64,000 nucleotides of DNA, taken from positions 15,301,858 to 15,365,857 of the forward strand of contig NC_045144.1 in NCBI RefSeq assembly GCF_008831285.2. Direction: 5' to 3'. The DNA comes from Nymphaea colorata. Lineage: Eukaryota > Streptophyta > Magnoliopsida > Nymphaeales > Nymphaeaceae. Made by a program: the position numbers and the translations under genes. The notes under the pieces were generated by a model. The model did no database searches. It was not told the origin of the DNA and was given only the letters and a program-made list of their open reading frames with translations. Shown here one piece after another: positions 10,519 to 21,544 of this stretch (the first letter of the stretch is position 1; every line of letters starts with the position of its first letter).

Positions 10519-12550
10519 TTGAAGAATGATAATTTAAAAAGAAATATCATTGAGAAGGGCAAGCAAGTATGTGCTTCGAGACAAAGCTCAACAAATGTCC
10601 CAATTAAAGTACATTCCTCTAATGAAACTCCTCTGTATTCGCAATACATTAAAAATAAAGGAATTTCAATAGATGCTTATGAGTGTAAGTGGTGCAAAAA
10701 GATCAAGAGCAAAGTCTTCTACAGTACGAAATGATTTTGATAAGGTAATTATAAATGGTGTGAAAAAAAAATGTAATTACTGCACTACACTATTAAATAG
10801 TGATAAGTGCAGGTAGATTTGCATCATCAATGAAAAGACACAAATGTTTGGCACGTTTTGCTAACAAAAAACAAACGGTTTTAAGTTTTAAATCAAGAGA
10901 GACTTCAGATGTCATGAAGAAGCCTATAAAAATGGGTTCCAATATCGATGTTCAAACAATACGAGAGATAATTGCGAAATTAGTGGCAACTGGAGAGCAC
11001 ACTTTTTCTATAGTGGATAATTGTTCGTTTAGGTTCTTTCTTAGGCTTGTTTTCCTAAGTAGGTGTCATTTCAAGAATGACATTTAGGAAAGATGTAATA
11101 AATTTGTATGAAGATGAAAAGAAGAAATTGAAATAAATCTTGAAAGGTGTTGATAAGATTACTTTAATTACAGATATGTGGACATCAAATCAACAACTTG
11201 GATATATGGCATTAACAGTGCATTTCATTGATAAAGGGTAGAATATGCAACAACGTATCATCAACTTTACTGAAGTTGAGCCACCTTAAATTGGGTTAGT
11301 CTTAGCAAATGTAATTACTAAGTATCTTATATATTGAGAGACTAAAAAAAATTAATATATATTACAGTTGACAGTGCTTCAACAAATGATGTTATGTTAG
11401 AAAATTAAAAGAGAACATGGAAAAAAGCGATGTTGTGTACATATTTTGAATCTGATGGTACAAGATGAGTTGAGTACCATTAAAGATAAAATCATTAGCA
11501 TTAGAGATGCAGTAAAGTATGTCAAAGTTTCATCCTCAAGACTGCATGATTTTGCAGCTACAGCTAGAGAACTGGAAATTTCAATGACAAAGAAGTTAGT
11601 GTTAGATGTATCCACTTGATGAAATTTGACATTTTTTATGTTGGAAACAACTCTTGCATATAAAGATGCTTATGTAAGATATAGGATGCAAGATAAAGAT
11701 GCTTATGCAAGATATAAAGATGTATCCACTCAAGTTTTTCATGATGTTCCACCTTATTTTATGGGTCATCTTATGCAACAATAAACTTATTTCTTCTTGA
11801 AATTTAAATAGCTCAAGAAATATTGCAGGAAAAGGTTGAAAATGAAGTCCGATTTATGAAGGCAACAACAATGAAAATGAAAGAAAAAATTGATAAATAT
11901 TGGAAATCTTGTAACTTGTTAATGACTGTTGCATCCATATTAGATCCACACGTAAAAGTCTCATTATGAGAACTTGTCTTTTTAAAAATTTGTCAATCAA
12001 GAAAAGAAAATGAAGAACAAATGGAAATGATAAAACAAACTTTGCAAGATGTTTATGAAATATATGATCAAATAAATGAAGTTGATGTCAATACTTCTAC
12101 CATATCAACTAATTCATCCAGTATTCAAGGTCGAGATACTCGAGACACACCACTCGGTGAATGAAAACTATTTTTTAAGTTCTTAGGTAAAACTAAGAAT
12201 TTTGCTTTTCAGGTCACCAAATCTGAGATAGACACATATATGGAGGATTGATTAAGCTTGATGACAATGATGATGGTGATGATTCTTTTAATATTTTTGC
12301 AATGGTGGAAGGATAAGCAATTCATGTATCAAATTCTATCACAACTGACACATAATCTGTTGTCAATTCTAATAACTTCTGTTACTTTAGAAAAAACTTT
12401 TAGTACAGGAGGTCAGATTCATAATGATAGTTGTAGTCCACTGATACCAAAACAGTTGAAGCTTTGGTCTGGTTGAATAATTGGGTAAAGAATGATAGTG
12501 ATCCAATGTATGAAGTGTTAACAGAATTAAGTATGTCTTGAAGAAATTGT
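10519..12550 (+). pseudogene. hAT transposase, decayed
   Basis: Fragments in several frames follow the order of a plant hAT transposase. A BED-type zinc finger (CNYC then MKRHKC) lies near 10765-10850. The block LITDMWTSNQQLGYMALTVH is at 11165-11225. SASTNDVML is near 11370-11400. The DVST-W-N-T block is near 11605-11640. The C-terminal dimerisation domain (LLSI-ITSV, FSTGG, PK-VEAL-WLNNW) is at 12348-12490. Stops interrupt every section. In the DVST block the expected Arg and Trp codons are consecutive TGA at 11617-11622, consistent with CGA to TGA and TGG to TGA changes. A 1-nt loss in the PK region shifts the frame of the dimerisation domain. It cannot make a working enzyme. Confidence 0.85.
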
Positions 12551-12699
12551 ATCCATTAAATATTTTATGAACCGTTTGTTAGTTGACTATATGTATTTCT
12601 TTCAGGTTGAGAATGTATAAATCATTAAAATGATTTAAGTTGATCTTCTATTTCATTTTTGGTATGTCCATTAAGTTGTTTACATTATTGAAATAATAT

Positions 12700-13270
12700 A
12701 GTATAATTATTAGTTATTGTGATTAAGGTTTATTACACTGTTTTGTAGGTCTTATGAATACATAACATATAAGAGCAATGGACATCAAAAATTTTGGCAA
12801 CCACATTATTCTGTAGGTGTGATACTTGTTGCACCATAATTTGTTTGTGGAAGAGATCTTTAATTTGAAAACTTGTTATCATGTTTTCACAAGATAGAAA
12901 TATTCAAATGAGTTCATTTTGTTAAAGGGAATCATAGTTTGCAGGCCCGCAACTACTCTCTTTTAAAGGGTGTCAATTCCATTACTTATATATATATGTG
13001 TGTGTTTGTGTGTGTATATATATATATATATATACACGACAGTGTTAGGTTATTCAACTTTGTGATTTTGATTTGTTACATTGCTTTGTAGGTTTGATGA
13101 AGACATAACATGCAAGAGCAATGAGCATTAAAATTTTGACAACGACATTGTTTTTTAGGTCTCCAACTTGGCAACCACAATGTTCTATCATGTTTTCACA
13201 AGCTAGACATATCCTAATGGATTCATTTTGTTAATGGAAACCATAGTTTTTCATAAAGGCTTGCGGACTC
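12700..13270. repeat. Internal tandem duplication in the hAT 3' region
   Basis: 12720-12960 and 13070-13265 are diverged copies of one segment. Both contain a tttgtaggt start, a cataaca(t/-)..agagcaatg block, gttttcacaag.tag and ttcattttgttaa. A TA/TG microsatellite (12986-13035) separates them. No coding potential is seen. Confidence 0.6.
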
Positions 13271-14039
13271 AGCAAAGATGCGGGCTTGATAGCATCAACC
13301 GTTGTTCTTGTTTGAATGATGCACATGTTGTTGATCTCGTGATGTAATCTACCATGATAAAAATAGTATTGGTCAATGTTGCACATAATGCATTATTTTG
13401 AAGTTTGGTTTTGTGAATGGAAACAAAGACTAGATAATCGATGGAAGACTTTGTTCTTAATTGTCTTTTCTTAGCTGTCTGAATTGCTAATAACAATGGT
13501 GGTCATTGCAAATTCATGTTCAATAACTATATCATATGCACAGAAAATATTGATTTGCTATATTAAAGGTCATTTTATTGAAATTCTTATGTTATATATT
13601 GTTAGAATAATAACTGCAGTAATTTTTGGTTTTTAATTTGACACTGATTCTGCCATTGCTAGTACCTATATGCTACTTTCTTTTCTCACCAATTCATATT
13701 ATTCTTCAGATGGTTTGTTTCAGTGAGCCATAGCTAATTTGATGGGGGTTGAGATTATTATATGCTAGCTTGATGACTGCAGTATAAATTCATGCATAAA
13801 CAGTTGTTAGCCTCAAATTTTGTAATAGAATGATCTGAAAAAAAGGTTGGTTAGAGTCAATTGTCTTAGTTGATTCCACTACTTTTTCAACGTTAAGTTG
13901 TCCTATTACTAATGATATATGATGTATATCTAATTGCACATTCGAGCAAAAAAAGCTCATTCAAGTTTGACGTTAAGCTATCCTTTGGTAGTATATTGAA
14001 GTTAATTAATTATGTAAGTTTTTACAAAAGCTCATTCAA

Positions 14040-14274
14040 GTTTCTCAAGCCTTGATCGAGTCGAGCTCGATTTATGGCAAAGTAATAGTCCATATATTCA
14101 AACGAGTTTGTCGATCCTTAATCGAGTCAAGCTTGAGCTCAACACATAACTGCCGAGTTGAGCTTAAGCTGCTTCCTTCGAGCTATTCTCAAGCTCCAGG
14201 TTTCATTAGTCGAGCCGAGCTCGAGTTGGCTGAAGTCGGACTCGACTCGGCTCGTGTTCATCCCTAAACAGAAG
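14040..14274. mobile_element. Right end of hAT element with TSD
   Basis: Subterminal gagtcgagctcgag words at 14055-14250 lead to the terminal ctcggctcgtgttcatccct ending at 14266. The end is followed by aacagaag (14267-14274), the partner of the left target-site duplication. Reversed, the end reads tagggatgaacacgag, the usual start of this plant hAT group. Confidence 0.75.
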
Positions 14275-15839
14275 GGAAAAAAGTGGGTTACGGGGATTAC
14301 ATCCAGACAACATACACATATGTGGTCCAAGGTTCAAATTATTTTGGTCACCGTGATGTTTTGATATGGCAACTTTTATGGACTGCAAATGTGAGACCCG
14401 AGTAGCTCCGCTAAGCAAGGGAGAAGCCAAATTTCTGTTTTTATGAAGCATTTTATATAGTTAATGAATTTTCAATTGACCGTAGGGCAGTAAGACAGGT
14501 CTCGTGAGGCAGTCTTATATAATTAGATCCACATCCCAACATGTGAATTAAAGATTTGTGGATCCAGCATACACAGGGCTCTATTTCATATTGCCAATCT
14601 TGGGACACTTGTGAAGTGTCCTTGCTGCTGCCAAGGGCTTTTACATATGTTAACGTCGTTTCTTCCTAAGTAAACATTAAAAAAAAAAGTTAAAAACAAA
14701 AGGAGAAAAAAGCGACTTTCACTGCACGTTGCAAATCTTGGCCTCTATTTTGCAGATCTCAGCCAAGACGCATAACCAAAATAGGCATGCGGCTTAATGG
14801 CCATGTCACGTGGACTTGTGAAACTTTATGTTTTATTTTCCTTTAATTTGAGCTTGGAAAAACCATGTTCTCATTCAAATACAAAATGAGCCCCAAATTG
14901 ATAAAAAAACTAAAATGAATTATTTATATATAAACTATTTTGAACCAAAGACATGTATATTTTTTAACCTTATGAACAACGTAGCCGCAGACGTTGTTTC
15001 TAAGTCCTCAAATTAGCCAACAACATTTTTTCATCGAGGAAGAAGGATCCGTCATTATACGAATGAAAAGTGAGTGAACAATAAAAAGTCGGACTCAAAT
15101 TTAAAATATCATATAAATATGAAGCATTTGTAGGTGGTAACAATATTATCTTTTCTCTAAATAATTGTATTTTTATAATGAATTCTCGACGACGTGAACA
15201 AGTGGTTTTTCTAATGTTTAGGGATTTGCTTGTCTTCCTCAAAGTGACCAACTGGCACTCCTTTATTATAGAAAAGAAAAACCTCTATTATCATCCCAAA
15301 AAAAAAACGACCCCCAAATAAAATTGAATGCATCCAAAAAAAACGAAAAATGAGATGCTGGAAAATGCATTGATATATATATGTATACTCCGGTTATCTA
15401 GATTCAACCAACTATCTAAAACAAGTGAATGGTTGACACAAAACCATAGCAAAAAGGTTGTAAACTAATATTAGATGACAAACATACCCATCGCCTTTTT
15501 GTCCTTACTTTTCTCTTAAGTGTCCATCATGTTGGATTGGATGCTGCAAATTAGATGGATGGGTAACACTAAAAAGCTAGAATTACAATTCTATTTTTCT
15601 ATTTAGATATATTGATAATAACAATAATAATAAAATTTAGCTTTGCTTTGTTGGAATCAAGTTTAGCTTTTCTTTGTTAGAACAAATTTCGGTTGCCTAA
15701 TTTGTGAACAACGGTTCTTCTGTCGTGGCGGGGCCATTCTAACGCCCAACTCTTTAATATGAAAAATTGGGTAAAAGCACAAAAATTTCTAATGAAACTA
15801 TGTAAAAAAATTTCTTGTAAGAAGGCGTACTAGAATTCC
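14275..15839. other. AT-rich spacer, nothing recognised
   Basis: No ORF with domain similarity, no structural RNA and no clear transposon end were seen. The segment is not obviously repeated elsewhere in the window. Confidence 0.4.
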
Positions 15840-16229
15840 AAAGGCTGTAGGTTCGAATGTATTGTCTACTGGCTATTTTTATGCAGATGACCTTATCCTC
15901 ATGTGTAACGTAGAGGCAGGAAGTGTACAGTGCATTAAAGAGGAACTCTCAAGCATTTAGTGAAAAATGTTGATTGTGTGTGAATTCTCAAAAATCTGTG
16001 GTGATTCCTTTCCACGTTGACAGGCATTTGAGTGAAGATCTTATTTAGATGTTTATGTTTAGAGCGGACGTACTATCCCAATTAAGTGTTTGGGATTACT
16101 TAAGTTTTTACGGGAAAATGAAAGTGGCCCATTGTGAGGAGTTGGTGGTTAAAGTTTCAAAAACACTTGCGCAATGGAAAAGCCGCTTGCTTTCCTATTC
16201 TGGGAAATTATGTTTGGTAAAACATGTAA
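15840..16229 (+). pseudogene. LINE (L1-type) reverse transcriptase fragment
   Basis: A GYFYADDLILMCN block matches the catalytic F/YADD box of non-LTR reverse transcriptases. After a frameshift, a stretch with YLSFYGKMKVAHCEELVVKV, then QWKSRLLSYSGKLCLVKHV, follows. That corresponds to the segment LS..DC..L..KI...L..W..K.LSYAGR..LI after the palm domain of plant L1 elements. Stops and frame changes show that it is dead. It is cut off at 16230 by a CACTA end. Confidence 0.75.
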
Positions 16230-16825
16230 CACTACAAAAAAGGGAATCTTTACTTACGGGCAAAAACGGCCAGTATTGGGTAACAAAGTGTCAGTATAAG
16301 TATTATTGATGGATCCCTCCCTCTTTCAGGCTACATTCTGTCAGTAAAACTTTTACTAACAGCAATATAGGACGTCATTATAACTAACTACAAGGATACA
16401 CCGTCCCTAAAATATGTGATATTTACTAACAGAGACTGTAAGTGAATGAAGACATTTACCGACAGTAAAACCCGTCACAATTGGTTTCTTTATATTAAGG
16501 TCGACCTAGTATGTTAGTAAACTTAACACTGGTGGGTGTATAAGCCGTCGTTACATGGTGACATAACACTGACGGTTATGTAAGCCGTGGTAGCATAGTC
16601 CGGATAACAAGAAACTTTACTAGTAGCTACGGTTCACAAACCGTCGTTATTGGTTAAATGAAATGGATCTGATATTGCTGGACCAGTTCCCAAATGAAGA
16701 TAAAAATTAAATAAGGGTTTTCGTACAGACCATTTTTCTCTTCCCTCGCCTCCCCTTTTCCATTTTCCCCCTCCAGGTTCATCGCCTCCGTCGTCATCGC
16801 CCAGGTTCCTTCACCGTAAAATATA
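16230..16825 (+). mobile_element. CACTA transposon end, truncated
   Basis: The segment begins CACTACAAAAAAGGG, the diagnostic terminus of plant CACTA (CMC) elements. Subterminal repeats follow, built from (t)aagccgtcgtta and actgacggttatgtaagccg in both orientations. A CT- and CG-rich leader near 16740-16815 fits the 5' side of such an element. No transposase and no matching right end were found. The insertion interrupts the LINE fragment, so it is younger than the LINE. Confidence 0.65.
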
Positions 16826-16869
16826 GGTCTGGTTTTGTCCCTGACATAATTTCTACCCGTAGCTAATAC

Positions 16870-16912
<43 letters not shown>
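16826..16912. repeat. Partial MITE X (copy X1) plus TA tract
   Basis: aggtctggttttgtccctga and ttctaccc match the right end of the MITE X family seen at 27517-27865 and 43010-43370. The sequence then runs through cataata into a TA microsatellite at 16871-16912. Only the end of the element is present. Confidence 0.55.
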
Positions 16913-16914
<2 letters not shown>

Positions 16915-16915
<1 letters not shown>

Positions 16916-18240
16916 ATGGCTTAGAAAGATCAGGTGGCTTCTCTCAAAGGACGCAGCCTTGAGTTGTCTCTCAAAACATGATAATTTAATTTTATAACCT
17001 TCAATTTGTGTTATGATACAGGGAAACTATTGGGTTTTACGTTGTAAACAGACAAATAATGACAAATCAAATTGGAATTCAAACTCTACAACAATCTTTT
17101 GTAGGATAAAGACGATAAACTTCCTTCCATATTTGAGTTCATAATATTTGTCAAAAGCGCTACAGATCTAGATAAGACGGGATAATTTAGCCTAATAATA
17201 TAGTAAATTCAAAGGAACCTTATTTCTCCATAAAATCAAGAAATACACCCCTATTTCCTGTATATTAGACAAATGGTTCTGCAGTTTTCTGCTAACATTG
17301 AACATGCATAACATGTGCTAAATGGTACTGCCCATTGTTTCCTCCTTTTCCTTCGCAATATATAATACTAAATTTTGAGTACAGTAATGTTATTTCAGTT
17401 GGATTTTTAACTGCAAGATAAACATGAGTAAGAAACTGGTAGGACGCCCCTGCGCCTCAAGGCATCGCCCATGTCCTGTCTCGACTGACTCCTAGACAGG
17501 CACGTATCAGAAACATAGTTTTTAAAAGGGCAAAAAGGAAATTATAAAAATGTCAAAACTAAAAAATGTACATACTTTTATAAAAAATTTCTGAAATATC
17601 TCAACCCCCTTCTTTCTGTTTTTAGTACGTATTTGTTGCGTGCACAAAGGTGTGCATGAGCCTCGATCATATTTCAAACACGTTACATTATCATAACATA
17701 GTGAATTCGAAGGAACCTTCCTTCCTTTAGGTGCAAGATGGCAAGACAGTATTGTAGGCTTCATGGGTAAGAAGCATCGCAAATAGGTCTTCAAGAGATA
17801 TGCAGTGGATATATGATTATTTAAAGTAGAACAAAGGGACTGGTAAGCATTTTCCCAAGTTCTTTACGTCTGAAAGTGATCAGGAACTGAAGTCAGATTT
17901 GGAATGGTCGCAAAAGGCATCATAGTTAAGTGAGTCCAGCGTGTATAGATAAGGGTCCGTCGTAAGAATTCTAGTGTTTCGTCGACAAGGTGTGGGCCCG
18001 AGAGATGGACAAAGGAAATTTTTAGGACAGGAAGGAATTATAAAAATGTCAAAAGTAAAAATTATACATACATATTTTTACACAAGGTTTCTACAATATC
18101 CCAACCTAGTTATGTAGACTATGTTGTTGAAAGTTCTTTCTTCATTTTCATTCCTACAAAAAGCATACTATGAATATTTTCACCGGTATAGGTCAATCAC
18201 TTTAGAAAACACAACATCATTAAAAAGCTTGGTGGAAACA
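16915..18240. repeat. PP2 upstream repeat block V, copy 1
   Basis: Homologous to 27930-30100 and 43415-46120, with many indels. Shared marks include the caggtgg..tctcaaaggacgcag start, a ggaaattataaaaatgtcaa run and gtgcacaaaggtgtgcatg. No gene is recognised. In each unit the block lies upstream of a PP2 gene (A2, B1, B2). Confidence 0.65.
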
Positions 18241-18242
18241 AG

Positions 18243-18459
18243 GCAGGGGTGGAGCCACAAATTTTTGTCTATGGACAAAAAATATATAGGTAACAAATTT
18301 CAGTAGGTCTTGGTGGAGTTAACTGCGTCTGATGGGGCTGATCCATATAATTAGATTCAAATATACCCAAATCCAATCATTAAAAACATAGTTTTAGAGT
18401 TGTGTCCATGGGGCATGCGGCCCACGCAGCCCACAGTGCTTACCTCCGCCCCTCGAAAC
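18243..18459. repeat. MITE-like element, short form
   Basis: Reverse-oriented counterpart of 4175-4797. It starts aggggtggagccac and ends cttacctccgcccct. It lacks the internal roughly 400 bp of the long form. Its position relative to A2 matches that of the long form relative to A1. Confidence 0.45.
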
Positions 18460-19081
18460 CGCAACTTGTCGATGTGTTTGATGAGTCATTGGCGCTTGCT
18501 AATACCAGAGATTGGTGGGCTTTCTCTATCATAAATGCTTTATCTTTTCAACTAATACATGCAATAATCATTTAAAAAGGAAAGCTCAGATTTGGAGTGG
18601 ACGCAAAAGGCAGAGATAATCTTAAAAGTATGCCCACAAGGCAAGGATATAGCATGGCAAAATTAATCTGTATTATAAGTGGGAACATAAGGTCGACCTG
18701 CTGGCTGGAAAACAAGATGTAGTTCTCTACGCGATGATCAGTTGGTTCTGCATTAGTGAGTCCAGCATGCATATTGGATATATAGGAGATATGATTCCGT
18801 TCTAGTCTTTGCGGAGGAAGTAGTCTGATCGAACGGTAGTCAAGAAAGAAGAGCTGGGACTTATCTTATCATGAAGGAGTTGTTTCTCTCACAATGCGGT
18901 GGGAACATTATTCTTCTTCTACCGAATTGGATCAAGGCACGCAACTAATCCATTAGTTGCCAACTTTAGACTGGGTCGTCTCTTAATGAGAATAAAACAT
19001 GAACAATCACTGCATCAACCTAACTCGGTCTTAAATAATGTGGTTTCTTAACAAAGCAAAAACTCTCTGTAGTGGTCAACT
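18460..19081. repeat. Upstream arm of A2, inverted copy of 3546-4174
   Basis: Nearly the exact reverse complement of the A1 upstream region, differing mainly by scattered substitutions. No separate gene is supported. The short ORF at 18572-18772 and its mirror at 3856-4056 share most residues only because the DNA is duplicated. Confidence 0.7.
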
Positions 19082-19143
19082 GCAGCGGGTCATTAATTTT
19101 ATAGCCATTTTGCCAAATGGTAGAAAAAGCACTCCTATATAAA
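19082..19143 (+). promoter_or_regulatory. PP2-A2 core promoter
   Basis: The gcagcgggtcatta block (19082 on) precedes a TATATAAA box at 19136-19143, about 105 nt before the ATG. The arrangement is the mirror image of A1. Confidence 0.6.
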
Positions 19144-19248
19144 GGTCATCATACTATGCTATAGATCACCAATCTTGTCAGCCTAATTCTCAGGCCCCCT
19201 TTGCCTTTTTCTAGCTTGATTTCTGCTTGCCCTTTGCCTGCCATGACC

Positions 19249-19384
19249 ATGTTCCAATCTTTCGTCCTATCTCCCAAGTCTGTCTGGATTTGCTGGGCAG
19301 AAGATCCCCAATATTGGAGGGTGTCCCCTATGCTGAATTCACGGTATATTGAACACCAACAAGCCCTTCTCTTCCCCACCTTTG

Positions 19385-19440
<56 letters not shown>

Positions 19441-20463
19441 GATGAATTGGTTCTTGTTTCAATCAAGCTTTTCCTCCTTGTTTTTCAGCTCAGTTATTAT
19501 TTATTAATTGTTGGCCATTAATTATTGTCGCAATATTGATTCAATCATGTAAGTCATGAACGCCACCAGCTATACATCGACCTAAACTTTAGTTAGGTCT
19601 CTTGAATTTAATTTTACCTTTTCTTGTTTCAATTTTTTTGCTTTTCAAAAAATCCCCAATGACCAAAGAACAACATTTTCATTTGGTTGGATCTCAGCAA
19701 TTTGCCGAAGGCCGGTTTGTCCAAGAGCCGGTCAACTAAAAAAACCAATTTTGCTTATGCCCTCTATTTTGCTTATATATTATAATAAAAGACGTGCAGC
19801 TTTAGCAAGTTACAGACTACTTGGATGCACGGCCCTTGATTTAGATTAGTTGCTTACTGCAATGAAGATAGTCTGCAAGGGAACTGCATCTCTGAGTGGA
19901 TTAATGACAATATCTTTATGTCCGACCGATTGAGATCACATGCATCTAAAATAGCACGAAGTACTCTATTAATATGATGATTGATTGATCGATAATGGTA
20001 TCGAATCTTTAAACTTCAAAAAATTATAGACTTATCCGTGATTATTTCCTCGTCGTTTTGTGAATCCCGTTGTGGCAGGTTTTCACAGAAAGCAGAGCTC
20101 TTAGACGTCTGCTGGCTGCAGATCCGGGGCACATTTGATACAGCAATTCTCGACAAAGACACCACATATTCAGTCCTGTATTTCTTCAAACACAATGATC
20201 CAGCAACAGGTCTGGAAAGCCCAGCAGAGGTTTCTCTCTCACAGAAAGATGGGAGCATAATCTGCAGCCGGAAGGTGCATCTGAACCCCGGCAGCCCCGA
20301 CCTGATAAAACAAGAAGGAGAGGAATGGCTGGCAGTTGAGGTGGGCAAGTTTCAGCCGGCCAAAGTTAGTCGCGAGATCACTGCTAATCTGCTGGACGGC
20401 ACCACTCACTGGAAGACTGGCCTCGTGTTTGCTGGGGTGGAGATTCGTGCTGTCTCCGCTTGA
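19249..20463 (+). CDS. PP2-like lectin gene A2 (two exons, intact)
   Basis: Exon 1 is 19249-19343 and exon 2 is 20079-20463, giving 159 aa. An ATG at 19243 would give 161. Donor ACG|GTATAT, acceptor GTGGCAG|G, phase-2 intron of 735 nt. Exon 1 encodes the SPKSV-ICWAEDPQYW block. Exon 2 encodes the PP2 lectin core with VCWLQIRGTFDT, YFFKHND, EEWLAVEVGKFQ and the conserved ending HWKTGLVFAGVEIR. By family this is a soluble glycan-binding lectin of the PP2-A kind. There is no F-box or signal peptide. AATAAA signals at 20565-20570 and 20720-20725 fit the 3' end. It is the inverted, head-to-head partner of A1 and differs from it at two residues. Its 3' flank lacks a segment that A1 and A3 keep. Confidence 0.9.
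19389..19438. repeat. (TA)n microsatellite in A2 intron
   Basis: About 25 AT units, in the same intron position as in A1. Confidence 0.95.
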
Positions 20464-21544
20464 TGTTTATAAGAACGATAACACAACTTTGGATCGGAGG
20501 TCCTACAGCGTCCGTTTGCTTTCACGTGTCGATCAATATTGTCGTGCTGTGTTTGTATGATGGTAATAAAGTGGGGATGTGTAGACCCACATTGTATTAG
20601 ATTTGTGTATTTTAGATGGCTGTGGATTCCAAAATCACCAGGTCCAACAAACATGAATTTGGGTCCTAGACCAACTGGTACTGTTTGTTTCTGATCATGT
20701 GTCGTGTTGTTTCCTGAAAAATAAAGTGAATCGTTGATTTTCCTTAATTTGCATTTCATTATGTTTTAGGGTTTTGCTCACTGGATTCCGTAAGCAGCCA
20801 TGTATTGAGCATGGAACGTATTTATGATTACAATAATTAAAATGAATACCTGCAGATGTAATTACAAGTTATAAATTCATTCAACAAACTACTTAAATCG
20901 TGTTCATATAAATTCACAGTCTGGACAGTCTCAAAAAACCCCAGAAGTTCTTATAAGCTTGACCTAAATAGCAAGTTGCCAACGTGTTTGATGGTGATTG
21001 GTTGTCTTTGGTTACGGATTGCTGGGCTTTGTCCACCAATAAAGTTTTGCCTGGACAGCACCACCCGTTGCCCATGGACACTGTTCTTTTAATTCAAATG
21101 GTTGTTTGTGAATCCAATCCAAAAGTCAAGTGATTCAGTCAACTAATAGCTGCATCAAATTAGAAAAACAAAGGAATGATAACATGTTTCCAGATATAAA
21201 AAATTGGGCGAGGGCTTTGGCTTTTTGTCGAGCAATAAAAAACCCCACCCCGCTCACCCGAAATTTAACAGAAAAGAGGAACGTTAAAATCATAAATGGC
21301 CCCAACGATAACATGTTATAATTTATTGTGTAAAAAACAAGAAAAGAAAAAACTACCTTATAAAAAAAGTGTGCTTGTACTCTTTAAAAAACGTTTTATG
21401 GAGGCTGTAATTAAAGTCATCTAGTGTTTTTCCCAGACAAAAAGCTGAAGAAAACTTGACTGTCGTCATCTTATTACAGCGATTCGATGGAGAAAGGTTC
21501 GATTCTTGTGAGGCACTGAATCGGCGGATCCTGGTTGACTCCGT
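20464..21544. repeat. 3' flank of A2
   Basis: Contains the A2 3' untranslated region with two AATAAA signals. It then aligns with 38743-39990 apart from a deletion near 20915 of about 300 bp relative to A3. Homology stops abruptly at about 21545 after gcactgaatcggcggatcc. Confidence 0.7.

Larger units (their letters stand above)
6348..14266 (+). mobile_element. Decayed hAT transposon carrying gene fragments
   Basis: The element is 7,919 bp. It is bounded by related inverted ends and by an 8-bp target-site duplication with one mismatch (aacagagg at the left, aacagaag at the right), which is the length expected for hAT. It carries a dead transposase at 10519-12550 on the plus strand. It also holds a receptor-kinase fragment (6610-6827, minus), an exon-like piece with splice signals (6905-7018, plus), a 60-bp tandem array and a 350-bp tandem duplication. 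The transposase has many stops and frameshifts, so the copy cannot act on its own. It sits in the spacer between the inverted A1 and A2 units. Confidence 0.75.

Noticed and set aside
14139-14451. Overlapping 60 to 80-aa frames at the hAT right end
   Set aside because: They are GC-richer subterminal repeats read in several frames, with no protein similarity.
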